The position numbers were made by a program, and so were the translations under genes. The notes below the pieces were generated by a model, which searched no databases, had not been told where the DNA came from, and saw only the letters and a program-made list of their open reading frames with translations. Below, piece after piece: positions 44,383-55,442 of a stretch of 64,000 bases of DNA. Source of the DNA: Gibbula magus (Eukaryota; Mollusca; Gastropoda; Trochida; Trochidae); contig OW388297.1 of assembly GCA_936450465.1 (NCBI GenBank), forward strand, positions 60,888,581 to 60,952,580, given 5' to 3'. Each line of letters opens with the position of its first letter. Positions within the stretch are counted from its first letter, which is position 1.

Positions 44383-45561
44383 TAGAGCCATTGGCTCTGA
44401 AGCTCGTCAGGAATTATGTTATCTCTAAGGAAAAGATTAGGATATCACATAATAAGGCATCGCCCAGTCATCAAACTTAAAATTTATTATCAAAATTGGT
44501 AACACATTAATCCACATTCATATAGATATTATTGACTTTTGCATTTTATTGTTTTAGTTCTTATTTGTGTACTGGAAATATCAACACTTATTACATGATG
44601 AAAAGGAGCCCTGATCTGTTTCTGAAAATCCCGTTTCTCATAGGCTACTTTTCAATATTTAATAAAATGTTGATATTTTATGAATAAATTCTCTTGAGCA
44701 TCTGAGTCTTAAGACTAAACCAGCCTCACACTCACAGACTGTAACTGTAACCTGAAACCTCTGTGTATTAGCAATGACAGCTGCTGTTTGGATCTCTCTA
44801 CCAGGGATGGCCAGGTCAACTAAATGCAATTACACAACATGCAGACCCTGGACTCACAGCCGGTGAATTATATATTTTAATTGTTGTTTTCCCAACACAT
44901 AAATATTTTTCTGTACTGGAGAAGATGTGGTTTCACGATCTCATGTAGCTACTTTCAATAGTCATATCTTATCATTCCATCACAAGTCATATTCAGTTCA
45001 CATATCTCAAGTAAAATACAAAATTTCTTAACTCCTCTTCAATTTATTCCTTTGCCACCTGTCACAATATTCAGTTAATAGGCTATACATCAGTTCTCAT
45101 TTCACATTGATTACAACAAACATAGCTGTAATGTAGATATTAGTCGTCCTATATTTCTCATTCCTTCTGAATAACTGCAAACTGCAAAGTTATTCTTTTC
45201 TCAATTTCTGCATTTCTCAAACCACATGTTAGGACTCTCACATGAAAAACATGAGATGACTCTCTCAGGTCTTTTTTAAGGGATAACAATTCAATGAAGC
45301 ATACATAAAATCTCAAAAAGTTCAAACCTTATTACAACAGGTTTTTAAGGCTGTGACCCATATTTGGGGTCATTGGTTCACCAAATCTACAATTTAGAAT
45401 CCCCATTGGCCAAGAAGTCTGCACATAAAATTTCAGCTCTGTGGAGTCATTGGTTCTGGCGAAGAAGTCGAAAAAGCGAAAAGTTTACGGATGGTCGGTT
45501 GGACGGACGGGTGCCGGACGCCATAAGCCCATCGGGCCTTTCAGGCCTGATGAGCTAAAAA
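44383..45561 (+). mobile_element. Compact complete HINE (1.18 kb, single core)
   Basis: The left hairpin TAGAGCCATTGGCTCTGAAG starts at 44383. The AT-rich left domain runs to about 45330, followed by a single core unit, the linker GTCGAAAAAGCG, a short ACGG-type tract (GGTTGGACGGACGG) and the right end GATGAGCTAAAAA. It is the clearest minimal copy in the window for defining the family. Confidence 0.85.
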
Positions 45562-45636
45562 CGAAACAATCAATGAATGACATAATATTGAACATATTTT
45601 ATAGATATCTATTAACAAAACATTATTATTTTACAG

Positions 45637-45893
45637 CTGTTCCAAACCGAGTTCTCTGTGACAAAACCTCTACTGATAAATCTACCCAGAACAAGAATGC
45701 AGCTAAAACAGATCCTACCACGACCAGCACACCATCTATGTCTACATCTTGTTCAACTTTGACATCTACATCAGAAAATTCAAGTAGACAGAAGGATTTC
45801 TGCATTACATTCACACCACAGTCAAGGACATTTCCACAATTAGAGCCTGACATGATTACAATTATGAAGAGATATTGCTTTCACCAGAGTTAA
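45637..45893 (+). CDS. Candidate terminal exon, Ser/Thr-rich C-terminus
   Basis: A good acceptor (ACATTATTATTTTACAG) ends at 45636. The exon then completes a split codon and reads VPNRVLCDKTSTDKS, a Thr/Ser-rich stretch, and a better-folded end QKDFCITFTPQSR, PQLEPDMITIMKRY, CFHQS to the TAA at 45891. Codon-like composition contrasts with the AT-rich flanks. The compact HINE would lie in the preceding intron. No family is recognised and no other exon could be linked. Confidence 0.4.
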
Positions 45894-45904
45894 TATCAGA
45901 AACT

Positions 45905-46020
45905 AGGATTGCCAAGGCAATACTTAGGTCTTCAAGACTTCTGCTTGACCTTGAACTCTGTGTTGGACTCTCGGTTATTCATCAGTTTCTCTGCTTTAAA
46001 AAGAGCTATCAAACATGTCT
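45905..46020 (+). mobile_element. L2/CR1-like LINE fragment
   Basis: In plus orientation it encodes AKAILRSSRLLLDLELCVGL and SVIHQFLCFKKSYQTCL, the same segment as 1158-1268 on the minus strand, starting at the same CTAGGATTGCC boundary. It is very short and dead. Confidence 0.7.
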
Positions 46021-46498
46021 CTTTCTTCAGTAGTTTTTTTACAAAAATTCTCCAAAGACAATGACCCTTTGAAAATGGAACAATTGCTTTTTAACCCTTA
46101 ACATGCGGGTCCCGGAATTATCCGGGCGGGCTATAAGCGATTCCGAGGTGTCTGTATACGGATCCCGGATCGCTTACTTAGAATAATTCACGGCTGTCTA
46201 TGTACTTGGCTATCTGCCATACCGGGTCCCGAGTCGATTGTTTCCGCGACTCGCTGCATGAGAATGGCTGTATTTATGCCTCGCAGCCCGCAATGAGAAT
46301 AAAGCTTTCTTCAGTGTCTGGTCAGAACGTCCAGCAAAATTCACACCAATTTGCGTGTGCATTGTTGACCCGTAACGCATCGATAATTAGCTTTACAAAA
46401 GGCCAATTTTGTCCTGCTTCGTTCCGATGGCTACACTGCCCGGCGGCTAATTAGCACCTAAGTGTCTGCACTGCCCCGGGGTGAGATAGGCCCGTACA

Positions 46499-46580
46499 GG
46501 CTTATCTGTCTCGCATCCCGCCACATGGGCAGATAGCCTATGCTTATCTGTCTCGCATCTCGCCACATGGGCAGATAGCT
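46499..46580. repeat. Tandem duplication in the piggyBac 5' arm
   Basis: GCTTATCTGTCTCGCATC and CGCCACATGGGCAGATAGC occur twice in succession. The second piggyBac copy has a single unit at 61200-61237. Confidence 0.7.
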
Positions 46581-46844
46581 TCTAATTACGGGAAGATATT
46601 GCGATAAGCTACCTTTCTCTCGCACTTCGTATCATATGAACCAATTGGTTGTTTTCATTTTTTTTTATACCAAAATAAAGAGAAAAGAATGGCCTTTATT
46701 CCAATATAAAAATCGCAATTGCGCTAACATAAATGAAAATACAGCAATCGCACAGAGATAGGCGACTTTCGCACTTTTGAATTTTGATACATGTGACGCA
46801 TTTACCCCAACATGCCTCGGCGCTCTATTTCTAAGAAACTACTT

Positions 46845-47300
46845 GGGATATTTTCATAATTTTTTTATCGGTATATAGATAAAAGAATTGTCTTCAATTC
46901 CATATAAAATACGTGTATTTTCGGCAATAACTTTTGATGCGCCAGGTGTCGCGCAGAAGGTGATATTCGGCTTTGAATAAGTGGCGCTCTTAGCATATAC
47001 CATCATTACGGGCTTTATAACTTGTGAACCGCAAGTCCGATTTTTATAATTTTTACATCATTGTAAAGAGAAAAACATTGTCTTCAATTCCATGTATAAT
47101 GCGCATGTTTTCGGGAAGAACTCTGCATGCGCAAAGCGCCGCGCCAAAAGGTATAATTTTCGCACTTCATAACTTTTGAACCGCAAGTCCGATTTTTATA
47201 ATTTTTACATCATTGTAAAGAGAAAAACATTGTCTTTAATTCCAGATAAAATGCGCATGTTTTTGGGAAGAACTATGCATGCGCGAAGAGCCGCAATATT
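46845..47300. repeat. piggyBac 5' subterminal direct repeats
   Basis: Three units near 46855, 47035 and 47195 share a stretch built as TTTTTAYATCATTGTAAAGA, then GAAAAACATTGTCTTYAATT, then CCA-rich sequence leading to ATGCGCATG. The 3' arm carries more copies in the same orientation at 50570-51370. Confidence 0.75.
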
Positions 47301-47913
47301 GATGTACGCATAAGTGAAGAAGTATGATAATATATAACTAAAATACTGTTCTTTTGATACGCAAATATAGAGCTTTATAAACGATGAACAACTGTCATGA
47401 CGGAATTTTGTTTCCAGTTTTGGAAAAAAAAATATAACATAAAAGCGAAAATATATTTGAGTACGGGACCCGCCGCTCGGGGAAAAGCCTTTTCGTGGGA
47501 ATATTTTCTCAGGAAAATATTTCACTTTTCGGAGTTTCTAAAAATGCGTGAACATTTTTGTTACTGATGCCATTTGCGAAAGGTTTTTATTTCTAAAATT
47601 CAAATGCGAGGGCGCACCTTTCCAAACCATTTGAATTGAATTTATTATTTTATCTTTTACATTATTGAATAAAAGACGTTTCATTCAATAAGATTTGAAG
47701 AATTATTTATATGTGTAGCGGACTGAACTGAGCAGATGGAGAATTTGATTCCTCACCACTTTTATTACCAAAGTTCTTTTGTATCACAATTACTTTTTTA
47801 GGTATTAGTTTTTTCGTGAGCAGGGGAATTTCCGACGGGATTCGCCATGACATAATGAGAAAAAATTCCCATGAACATGGGCGTGGTCCGTCATCTTCGG
47901 GACCGACCCACAA

Positions 47914-47921
47914 GTATAAAT
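47914..47921 (+). promoter_or_regulatory. TATA-box candidate of the piggyBac transposase
   Basis: TATAAATA lies in the sequence CACAAGTATAAATATCTACC about 690 bp before the transposase ATG. In the second copy it has decayed to CTATAAATG at 62158-62166. Confidence 0.4.
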
Positions 47922-48049
47922 ATCTACCGGGGGGTGCGCGGACCCCCCCGCTTTTGGTCGCCACCCCCCAAACTTTTTGTGCAAATTATTTTTTTGTTTC
48001 TACTTTGAAATAAAGGTTCGTGTCATTCCGAGGTATGAAGGTTTCTGCT

Positions 48050-48310
48050 ATATATGTCAAGAGGGCATGGGAACCCATTCCCAATAGAATCCGGGGTTCG
48101 TCCCATAGGATTGTTCCTCGGAGTCTCTCGTTCTCAAAAGAGAACATGGGAAACCTGTCCCGCGATTGAATCCGGGGTCCGCCGCGGAAGACGGGGACGG
48201 GAATTCCCGGAGAGCATGGGAGTATGCTCCCATGGGTCCGGGCTCCGCCTCGAGAGACCGCTCCTTGGATGCTCTGCTTCTCGAAAAGAGAAGTCATTCG
48301 GCAACTGACA
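48050..48310. other. GC-rich hairpin-dense leader of piggyBac
   Basis: Several short inverted repeats are packed together: ATGGGAACCCAT, GTTCTCAAAAGAGAAC, GGGAATTCCC, GCATGGGAGTATGCTCCCAT and CTTCTCGAAAAGAGAAG. They are spread over imperfect ~80-bp repeats carrying GAATCCGGGGTCCGCC. Most of the block is conserved in the second copy (62280-62500), which argues for a role in the element such as an RNA structure or protein-binding region. Confidence 0.55.
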
Positions 48311-48606
48311 ACCCGAGCTTCCCTGACATAGTAGTTTATTTTCCGGGCCTCGCGCCCGGTGCTACACGTCGCCGAGGAAATCAGAAAATGGTCCGTTTGA
48401 CATATGCGTCGGAAAAATCGGCGCGATGTCAGAAGCCGTCGGCGCTTGCGGCGCAGTCGTCCTAGATGCGCCGGGAGGTTCTGAAACTGGCAAATGAACG
48501 TCCATGAAGCTCACATTCATTATCTCTGTATGTTTATTGTCTCTAATCACATGTTATATGTTGCATACATCTAACGCATTTTCAATCATTTACAGGTTGA
48601 AGCAGA

Positions 48607-50115
48607 ATGCTGCGCGGACGTGGACGCAAGGCCCTGCGACGGCCTAGGGCGTTGCATACTAGGACACGCAGCTTTGAAGCCGTTTCAAGCGACGACGACT
48701 TCATCAACGAGATCCATGCTGATGAAGCCTCTGATATGGAGTCAACTGACAGTGATGATGCATATGATCGGGACACTGTAATAGATAGTGAACATGGTGA
48801 CACAGATGCTCTGAGTGATATAGAGACAGAGATTGCCAGAAAGATTCTAGCCGCCGGTAATTCCACCGAAGAAGACTTTAGTGGTTTTGAGGAGGAGTTT
48901 GCCGAAATACCACAATATAATCATGATAATTCACAGACGTTTGATGAGTGGGTGGATGGTCCGCGGCCACGTGTAAACTTGCCTTTCACTGGTCAAACTG
49001 GGTTGCGCCAGTTCATAGAACTTCCTGAGAACCCTGAACCTATTGACTTTTTCAATTTGTTTATACATAATGATGACTATGAGGATATGGCAACGGAAAC
49101 CAATAGATATTTCAAACAAGCAATGGAGGACAAGATTCTAAGACCCCGTTCAAGAATGCAACAGTGGCAAGACACTAATGCAGAAGAGATGAAGGTATTT
49201 GTAGCCATGACAATTGCCATGTCATTGGTTGTGCAGAGAAACTTTGCTGATTACTGGTCAACAAGTGATGTTACCTCAACGCCTTTCTTCGCCAAGTGCA
49301 TGCCCCGAGACAGGTTTTGGCTTCTTATAACCTACCTACACTTGGCTGACAACAGGAGGATGCCGGGCCGTAACACCCCGTGCTTTTCACCAATGAATAA
49401 ACTGGGACACTTGTATAACCGGATAGTTCACCGTTTTTCAAGAGTGTATAAACCGCATCAAAACATTTCAGTCGACGAGGGCATGGTGCCCTGGAAAGGT
49501 AACTTATCTTTCAAAGTTTATCTTCCCGACAAGCCTAAGAAGTATGGGATAAAGGCTTTCATGTTGTGTGACTCGCACAACGGATACGTTTGCAAGTTCA
49601 AACTCTACACTGGAAAAACGAATGAACCGGTTTCTGAAGGTGGCAAAACTTATGATGTAGTCATGGACTTGGTGAACGACTACGTTGGACAGGGGCATAA
49701 CATCTTTATGGACAACTACTATTCGTCCACAAATCTGTACATAAATTTGTGGGAGCGGGGAATAGGTGCCACGGGGACGTTGAGAGCCAATCGAAAGGGA
49801 CTTCCTGATTCAGTCAAGAAACCTAAAAAGAAAGCCAAGCAAGGGGACATGACAGTTTCTCACAACCATGGCCTACTCGTTCTTCGCTACGAAGATAGAA
49901 AATCAGTGCTTCTCATGTCTACTGTTGAAGATACACAACTTGAACAAACAGGGAAGAAGAACCGGGCAACAGGGGAACCAGTTCTCAAGCCGCGCATTGT
50001 AACAACGTACAACAAGTACATGGGAGGTGTTGATCGGGCCGACCAGATGTTGTCGTACACGCCGTTCCGAGTGAAGACCCGAAATGAAGAAGGGAATGAA
50101 GAAGAAGAAAATTGA
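48607..50115 (+). CDS. piggyBac transposase, C-terminally truncated
   Basis: The 502-residue frame has an acidic, disordered N-terminus (~residues 26-100), then a DDE_Tnp_1_7-type core. Catalytic Asp are seen at about D290 (ISVDEGMVPWKG), D369 (FMDNYYSST) and D476 (GGVDRADQM, with D479). The enzyme cuts and pastes DNA at TTAA. After FRVKTR the usual KWW-type continuation and the C-terminal cysteine-rich domain are replaced by NEEGNEEEEN and a stop, so roughly the last 80-120 residues are missing. An acceptor-like TTTACAG lies 16 bases before the ATG, hinting at a 5' UTR intron. Without the C-terminal domain it is probably inactive or altered. Confidence 0.85.
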   Translation: MLRGRGRKALRRPRALHTRTRSFEAVSSDDDFINEIHADEASDMESTDSDDAYDRDTVIDSEHGDTDALSDIETEIARKILAAGNSTEEDFSGFEEEFAEIPQYNHDNSQTFDEWVDGPRPRVNLPFTGQTGLRQFIELPENPEPIDFFNLFIHNDDYEDMATETNRYFKQAMEDKILRPRSRMQQWQDTNAEEMKVFVAMTIAMSLVVQRNFADYWSTSDVTSTPFFAKCMPRDRFWLLITYLHLADNRRMPGRNTPCFSPMNKLGHLYNRIVHRFSRVYKPHQNISVDEGMVPWKGNLSFKVYLPDKPKKYGIKAFMLCDSHNGYVCKFKLYTGKTNEPVSEGGKTYDVVMDLVNDYVGQGHNIFMDNYYSSTNLYINLWERGIGATGTLRANRKGLPDSVKKPKKKAKQGDMTVSHNHGLLVLRYEDRKSVLLMSTVEDTQLEQTGKKNRATGEPVLKPRIVTTYNKYMGGVDRADQMLSYTPFRVKTRNEEGNEEEEN

Positions 50116-50559
50116 AAGTAAAGAGAGCCGAAGTGTGGACTAGTATATACACATTATATACATACCTTGTTAGGTCCCTAAAGCTGTTCTGCGCACAACC
50201 GCAGGTAAATATTGTGTATATTTGTACATAAATGCATTGTAATTTCATTGTAATACATGTCATTGCAAATAAAATATTCTTTATTTTATCAAAGAGACAG
50301 AGAAAGTGAATGCGAGCTTTCATTGAAAGTTCAGCCAGAACCGCATCATAAAAAACACCCATAAATGCTGAACCGGGTGGCCGATTTTCATAAAACTTAC
50401 ATGGGGTAAAGAGGAAAGATTCGGCTTTGATTCAATATAAAATTTATACATGCGCACGAAAAACTAAAGTTGCGGCACGTGCCCTGATATGCGCGATAGT
50501 CAAAAAGTTGCCTCAAAGTACCGAGGGTACCTTCATTTGGCACGCTATAGCTTCCCAAC

Positions 50560-51380
50560 GAAGTTGCGCATTTTTTTTCTTTTTACATCATCGTAAAGAG
50601 CAATAAATTGTCTTCAATTCCATGTATCATATGTATATGCGCAGCGAAAAATAAACATGCGGCAAATGATGCGCCAGATGTCGCAAAAAGTTAGTTTTTC
50701 AAAAATGAAATTTCTAAGTACTGGGGGTGCCTTCCTTACGCTCTTCATATATTGCGAACCATTTGACGTATTCCATTAATTTTTATATCATTGTAAAGAG
50801 GAATAAATTGTCTTCAAGTACATACGTGTTTCGCATGCGCGCGAAATAATTTACGATTTTATAAAGCTGGAAATAAAGACAAACTTTACACCGCGCAACA
50901 TGTATTGCGTTCGCCGCGGTGATTAGTGTATGCTGTGCTCATTAGTACCCATTAGTTCCACGCGCGCTCGGCTCTGGCACCCTCGAGGAGGTCTCGAGGA
51001 GGTCTCGAGGAGGTAACGGTACTGTAATTAGCACAGTCCCGGGGGGACCAAGCAGTGCCAGTAACTTGGTGCGCGTCGGGACCATTCACGTGGTACTGTC
51101 GGGGTAGCGTCACTCTCCTTTGGTTGGTTATATTTTCTGAACCATAAGTCGTATTCTAATAATTTTTATGTCATTGTAAAGAGGAATAAACTATCTACAA
51201 GCACATATAAATTTCGCAATATGCGCGCTCAGGAGTTTTGATTTCATGAAGCTGGAAATAAAGACAAACTTTAGATGACAATAGAATTATAACCATAGGT
51301 CGCATTCTAATATTTTTTATATCATTGTAAAGACAAACATCTGGTCTTCAAGTCCATATAAAAATTTCAGTAGCGCGCTC
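50560..51380. repeat. piggyBac 3' arm subterminal direct repeats
   Basis: Units near 50580, 50780, 51165 and 51315 share TATCATTGTAAAGAGGAATA and TGTCTTCAAGTACAT-like sequence with the 5' arm, in the same orientation. A triple GAGGTCTCGAGG array lies at 50985-51015. Confidence 0.75.
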
Positions 51381-51711
51381 CAAATTCATGATGTTATAAG
51401 GCCCGAATTAAAGACAATCTTTACAAAGTAATAGAAAAGTAAAGAAAAATCGTAAAAAAATAATTCAAAGATGCGGGTATAAAGCAACCATTTGTGTACG
51501 GGTGCCGCGACTTGAATTTGTATTCAACGCCCGTATACGCCATGTAGATGCGGTATATTTCGTAAAAACGGTACCGGAATCGCCGCCTGGAAATTCCGCC
51601 AGCAGAGCTCGTTAGTGCCTAAGCTCAAACTACTGCTGCGAGCTGCGAGCCTGTAAATTCCGCCACAGGGGCTAAAAAGGGTAAAATATATATACGCAAC
51701 GTAAGGGTTAA

Positions 51712-53092
51712 TGGACCCCATGGTTCGCACGGGCCTGGAAAAGTACTTGAATTTTGTTTTGATACTGGAAAAGTACTTGAATTTACAATGCTTACTAAAT
51801 GTCCTGAAAAAGTACTGGAATTTCGCGGTAATGTCCTTGAAATTTTCAAAAATGTACTGGAATTTACCCTGACATCGATCACAATCTAAAACACGGAAGT
51901 ATCTTTTATAAAAATAAAAAAAATGGCGCATGGAAACAACTCCACAGCGTTCGCATTGGCGCAAAAATACCAACCACTGCTGGTCAAACGATTTGAAGAT
52001 AGTTGTGAAAAATAAAATATTTGTAACAATGTCTGTGTTTTTCCTGTTTTAGTATCATTTTGAAGTGTCTAAATACTTCGATTCGAACTGGGAAGTAAGT
52101 ATCGTATGTCTATTGAGTCACCAAATATATCAGCCAATGAGAATTCGAAACGATGACACACCCTTTTATCCACCAATGAGAGTTCACATAAATAATTATG
52201 CACTCGTTCAGACGCAATAATCTGTCATATGTTTTCATTATATTCTGCATTCGTTCTTGAATAAATCGAGCTTCAAAGTGACATAAGAATGTCAATAAAA
52301 ATGTAATAATGTCAACCAAAAGTATTGATCGTGAATAAAAGTGTCAATGTCGGTAAAATGTTGCGTGTTTACTGTTTAGCACAATGTAACAGTTATTCCA
52401 TATTAGTAAATAATACTATCTAATTCATTGAGTTGTAAAATCACAACGAAGCTTTCATTCATAATGTACGTGACGTAATCATAGCCTGAACGTTTGATTG
52501 GTCGTTAGCTTTCTCGCATGTGATATCGCAATGCGGCACTTTGGAAAATGGCGGCATCGAAACCGAAAGTTGGTATGTCACTTGACTTTGTCGTACAGGT
52601 CAAATCTGTCAGTTATGAGTTGCAATCGTGGTTTGTGCGTTTTCAACGCTAAATGGTTAAGCAATCCTGTTTAAAGTTGGGTAAAGCCATCTAGTGACAA
52701 GAGAAAGGCTTTCTGCACACTATGCAATCGTACAATATTGACATTTGAAATATGAGAGAGAGCGGGCTGAAATTTAATATGAAAGGAGAAAAACATCGTG
52801 CGGCTGTGAAATAGAAAATAATAACGTCTACAAGTCCAACTTTTTCAAAATGATACTAAAAGAAGACAAACACAGACAATGTTTTAAATTCAAGTATGTG
52901 TTGATATTTAAGTTTTTTGTCTTTCATGGTAAAAGGGTAATTAAATTATTGCTGTGGGAAGCTTTTTTAATATAATAAGTATAAATAATTCTGCGAATAT
53001 ATGTCCTTTAAAAATGGTAAAATGTCCTTGAAAAGTCCTTGAAAAGTACTGGAATTTTTTTCTGTTTTGGCTGTATGAACCATGGACCCCTA
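51712..53092. mobile_element. Unclassified inverted-repeat element
   Basis: The left border ACCCCATGGTTCGCACGG and the right border, in reverse GGGGTCCATGGTTCATACAG, form an imperfect inverted pair. Just inside, GGAAAAGTACTTGAATTT-like motifs are clustered (five on the left, two on the right). A further inverted pair (AATGTCTGTGTTT with TTTTAGTATCATTTTGAA) is at 52028-52075 and 52842-52890. No transposase is visible. A hAT relationship is possible but not shown. The piggyBac lies at its left border. Confidence 0.5.
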
Positions 53093-53104
53093 CATGACCT
53101 TTCT

Positions 53105-53945
53105 CACGATTAAGACAAAATGGTTAATATTTTCAGTCTAAGTTGCAACATGGAAAATATTGTGTTTTAATTTCCACTTAAGTAGATGTAATCATCATTT
53201 AGATTGCATACATAATTAATGCGTTATGTTTTTCTGAATATTCAAGAAAATACTCTGAATTGCTTAAATTTTGACCCCTTGAGAATGTTTGCGATGTTTG
53301 GAGCTTCACTATCAACTTTTTTATGAAAGGGTTCAACAGAAAAGTTGTTGTTCTTGAATTTGTGCATCCGAAGTTGTAACTATAATTTAATTATCTTGAT
53401 TAGTTAAGCAGTTATGATCCTTTGAACTTGCTGAAAATGGCGATTTTCGAAAAATGACAAAGTTCTATGATTTGTCACACGTAAAGTATGACAGATACAA
53501 GTTTGAAATTTATTGTTCTTAATAAAGGACATATTTGCTTCAACATGAGGTATTAAACACAATTGTACCTTCAGTGGTTTACAATCGACAATTCTCCAAA
53601 GAAAATACCCCTCGAAAAGTCTCAAAGATCACAAAATTTTACTTTTTTGGGAATACGTCGAAATTGTGTCGATTCTATCAACTTTTACATGATAATGATA
53701 TATTATGGAATTGTTTAACTAGTTATATGAAAGAGATAGCAATAAGTAACTTTGACATAACTTCATTTGAAACAGAGTTATGCCCCTTTGAACATGTAGC
53801 CAAAAAACACACTTTCAAAAAGGTCCATATTCAAGGGCATATTCTTGAAATTTGAGGTCATAATTCAAAATTCGGGCATGATCACGTTTTTGTACATTCA
53901 TTTAGCTTTCAGAGGAGCTATCACACATAGTTGTACATACGTCTT
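53105..53945. repeat. Interspersed repeat, relative of the window start
   Basis: 53681-53935 matches 1-245, including TTTTACATGATAATGATATA and GGAATTGTTTAACTAGTT. It ends in GTCTTGAAGACCTAA, the same terminal motif as at 650-755. No frame is maintained between the copies. Confidence 0.6.
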
Positions 53946-54510
53946 GAAGACCTAATGAAGAACCAGGAAAATAACAATAGGTCTTCAAGCTGTAGAGTTG
54001 AGACCTAAAAAGCAAACACATACTTCCTGAATTCAAAATCGAAATGTCTGCCTTTGGAGTAACAATATCTGAGACAAAAAAGTCACCCATTCATTCATTG
54101 CTCACTAACTTAATTTCAATATTGAACTTTGCAAGATCATTTCATCAGTGTTTAATTATATTACATTATATGCACATCAATTTATACAGGATCAAAATAA
54201 GTTTAGGACATCTGAATGTGCACATCAGTGTGTCAATGATTAAATAGATCTTTATCAATATATTTGTATTTTCTTGACAACAATAATAATCGCATAGGTT
54301 ATTATTTGTTTTTGATAGGCTTGTTTATTTTGTACTTGTATGATACCAATTATCTAAATTGATTTATCATATTTGCAGTATTATGTTTTTTTGAGTGCCA
54401 TATCATAACTTTATCAAGATTCACATGCTCTCGTGATTTTATCTTTGACAACAATTTTTTCAATGCGATGTTGATGATGAATAAAGAGATCTTTATTCAA
54501 AATCTGAAAA
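53946..54510. other. Unassigned AT-rich DNA with one AGGTCTTC hairpin
   Basis: AACAATAGGTCTTCAAGC near 53972 begins a terminal hairpin module. The rest shows no feature. Confidence 0.4.
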
Positions 54511-55442
54511 TAGAGCTATTGGCTCTGTAGCTTATCAGGTCTTTATTATCAAAGATTGAAGATCTAAAAGAAAAGAGCCATTGGCTTTGTAGCTCATCAG
54601 CATTTCATTGATTCATTTTATCTAAGTTTGAATATCTAAGTTATGTCAAGTAATACATTGTTAACAAGCAAAAAAAAAGGTTTTTAGATCATGACCCCTG
54701 TGACCCACATTTGGAATCAAAGGGTCACCAATCCTACAATTAAGAATCACCTTTGACCAAAGAGTCTCTACACAACATTTCATCTTCTAGAGCTTTACAT
54801 ACTTGAGATAAAGATGAAAATAGCTTTTTAGGTCATGGACCGTGACCTAGATTGGGGTCACGGGGTCACGAAATCTACAATTTTGAATCCCCATTGGCCA
54901 AGGAGTCTGCACACAACTTTTCAGCTCTCTAGACCTTTTTGAGCTGGAGAAGAAGATTTAAATAGGTTGATAAGGATGTGACCCCTGTGACCCCATTTGG
55001 GGTCACGAAAACTACAATTTAGAATCCCCATTGGTCAAGGAGTCTGCACACAACTTTTCAGATCTCTAGACCTTTTGGAACTGGAGAAAAAGATGAAAAT
55101 AGGTTTTTAAGCATGTGACACCGGTGTCACGGGGTCATGAAATCTCCAATTTAGAATCCCCTTCAGTCAAGGAGTCCGTACATAAAATTTCAGCTCTGAA
55201 CGTTCATTGGGACTGGAGAAGAAGATGAAAATAGCTTTTTAGGTAATGACCCCTGTGAGCAACATTTGGGGTCACAGTGTCACCAAATTTACAATTTAAT
55301 ATCTTCTTCAGCCAAGGAGTTATTGGTTCTGGAGAAGAAGTCAAAAGCAAAAAGTTTACAGACAGATGGACGGACGGATGAACGACGGATGCAATGCCAT
55401 GCCATGCGCCCATCGGGCCTTTCAGGCCTCATGAGCTAAAAA
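54511..55442 (+). mobile_element. HINE with duplicated left end
   Basis: One left hairpin starts at 54511 (TAGAGCTATTGGCTCTGTAG) and a second at 54574 (AGAGCCATTGGCTTTGTAG), only ~60 bp apart. Five core units follow at 54680-55330, then an ACGG-type tract and a complete right end at 55442. The next element begins at the following base. Confidence 0.8.

Larger units (their letters stand above)
46095..51707 (+). mobile_element. piggyBac element, 5.6 kb
   Basis: The ends CCCTTAACATGCGGG and, reversed, CCCTTACGTTGCG are flanked by TTAA at 46091-46094 and 51708-51711, the invariant piggyBac target. The single transposase frame lies at 48607-50115 between two unusually long non-coding arms. Both arms contain direct copies of a TTTTTACATCATTGTAAAGA-type motif. 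A second copy starts at 60890. Although bounded by intact ends, it encodes a C-terminally truncated transposase. Confidence 0.85.

Noticed and set aside
46200..46454. 84-codon frame in the piggyBac 5' arm
   Set aside because: It is not conserved as a frame in the second copy at 60990-61240 and has no domain.
48054..48465. Overlapping frames in the GC-rich piggyBac leader (both strands)
   Set aside because: Palindrome-rich non-coding sequence opens frames in several phases. None is supported by homology, and the equivalent frames in the second copy differ.
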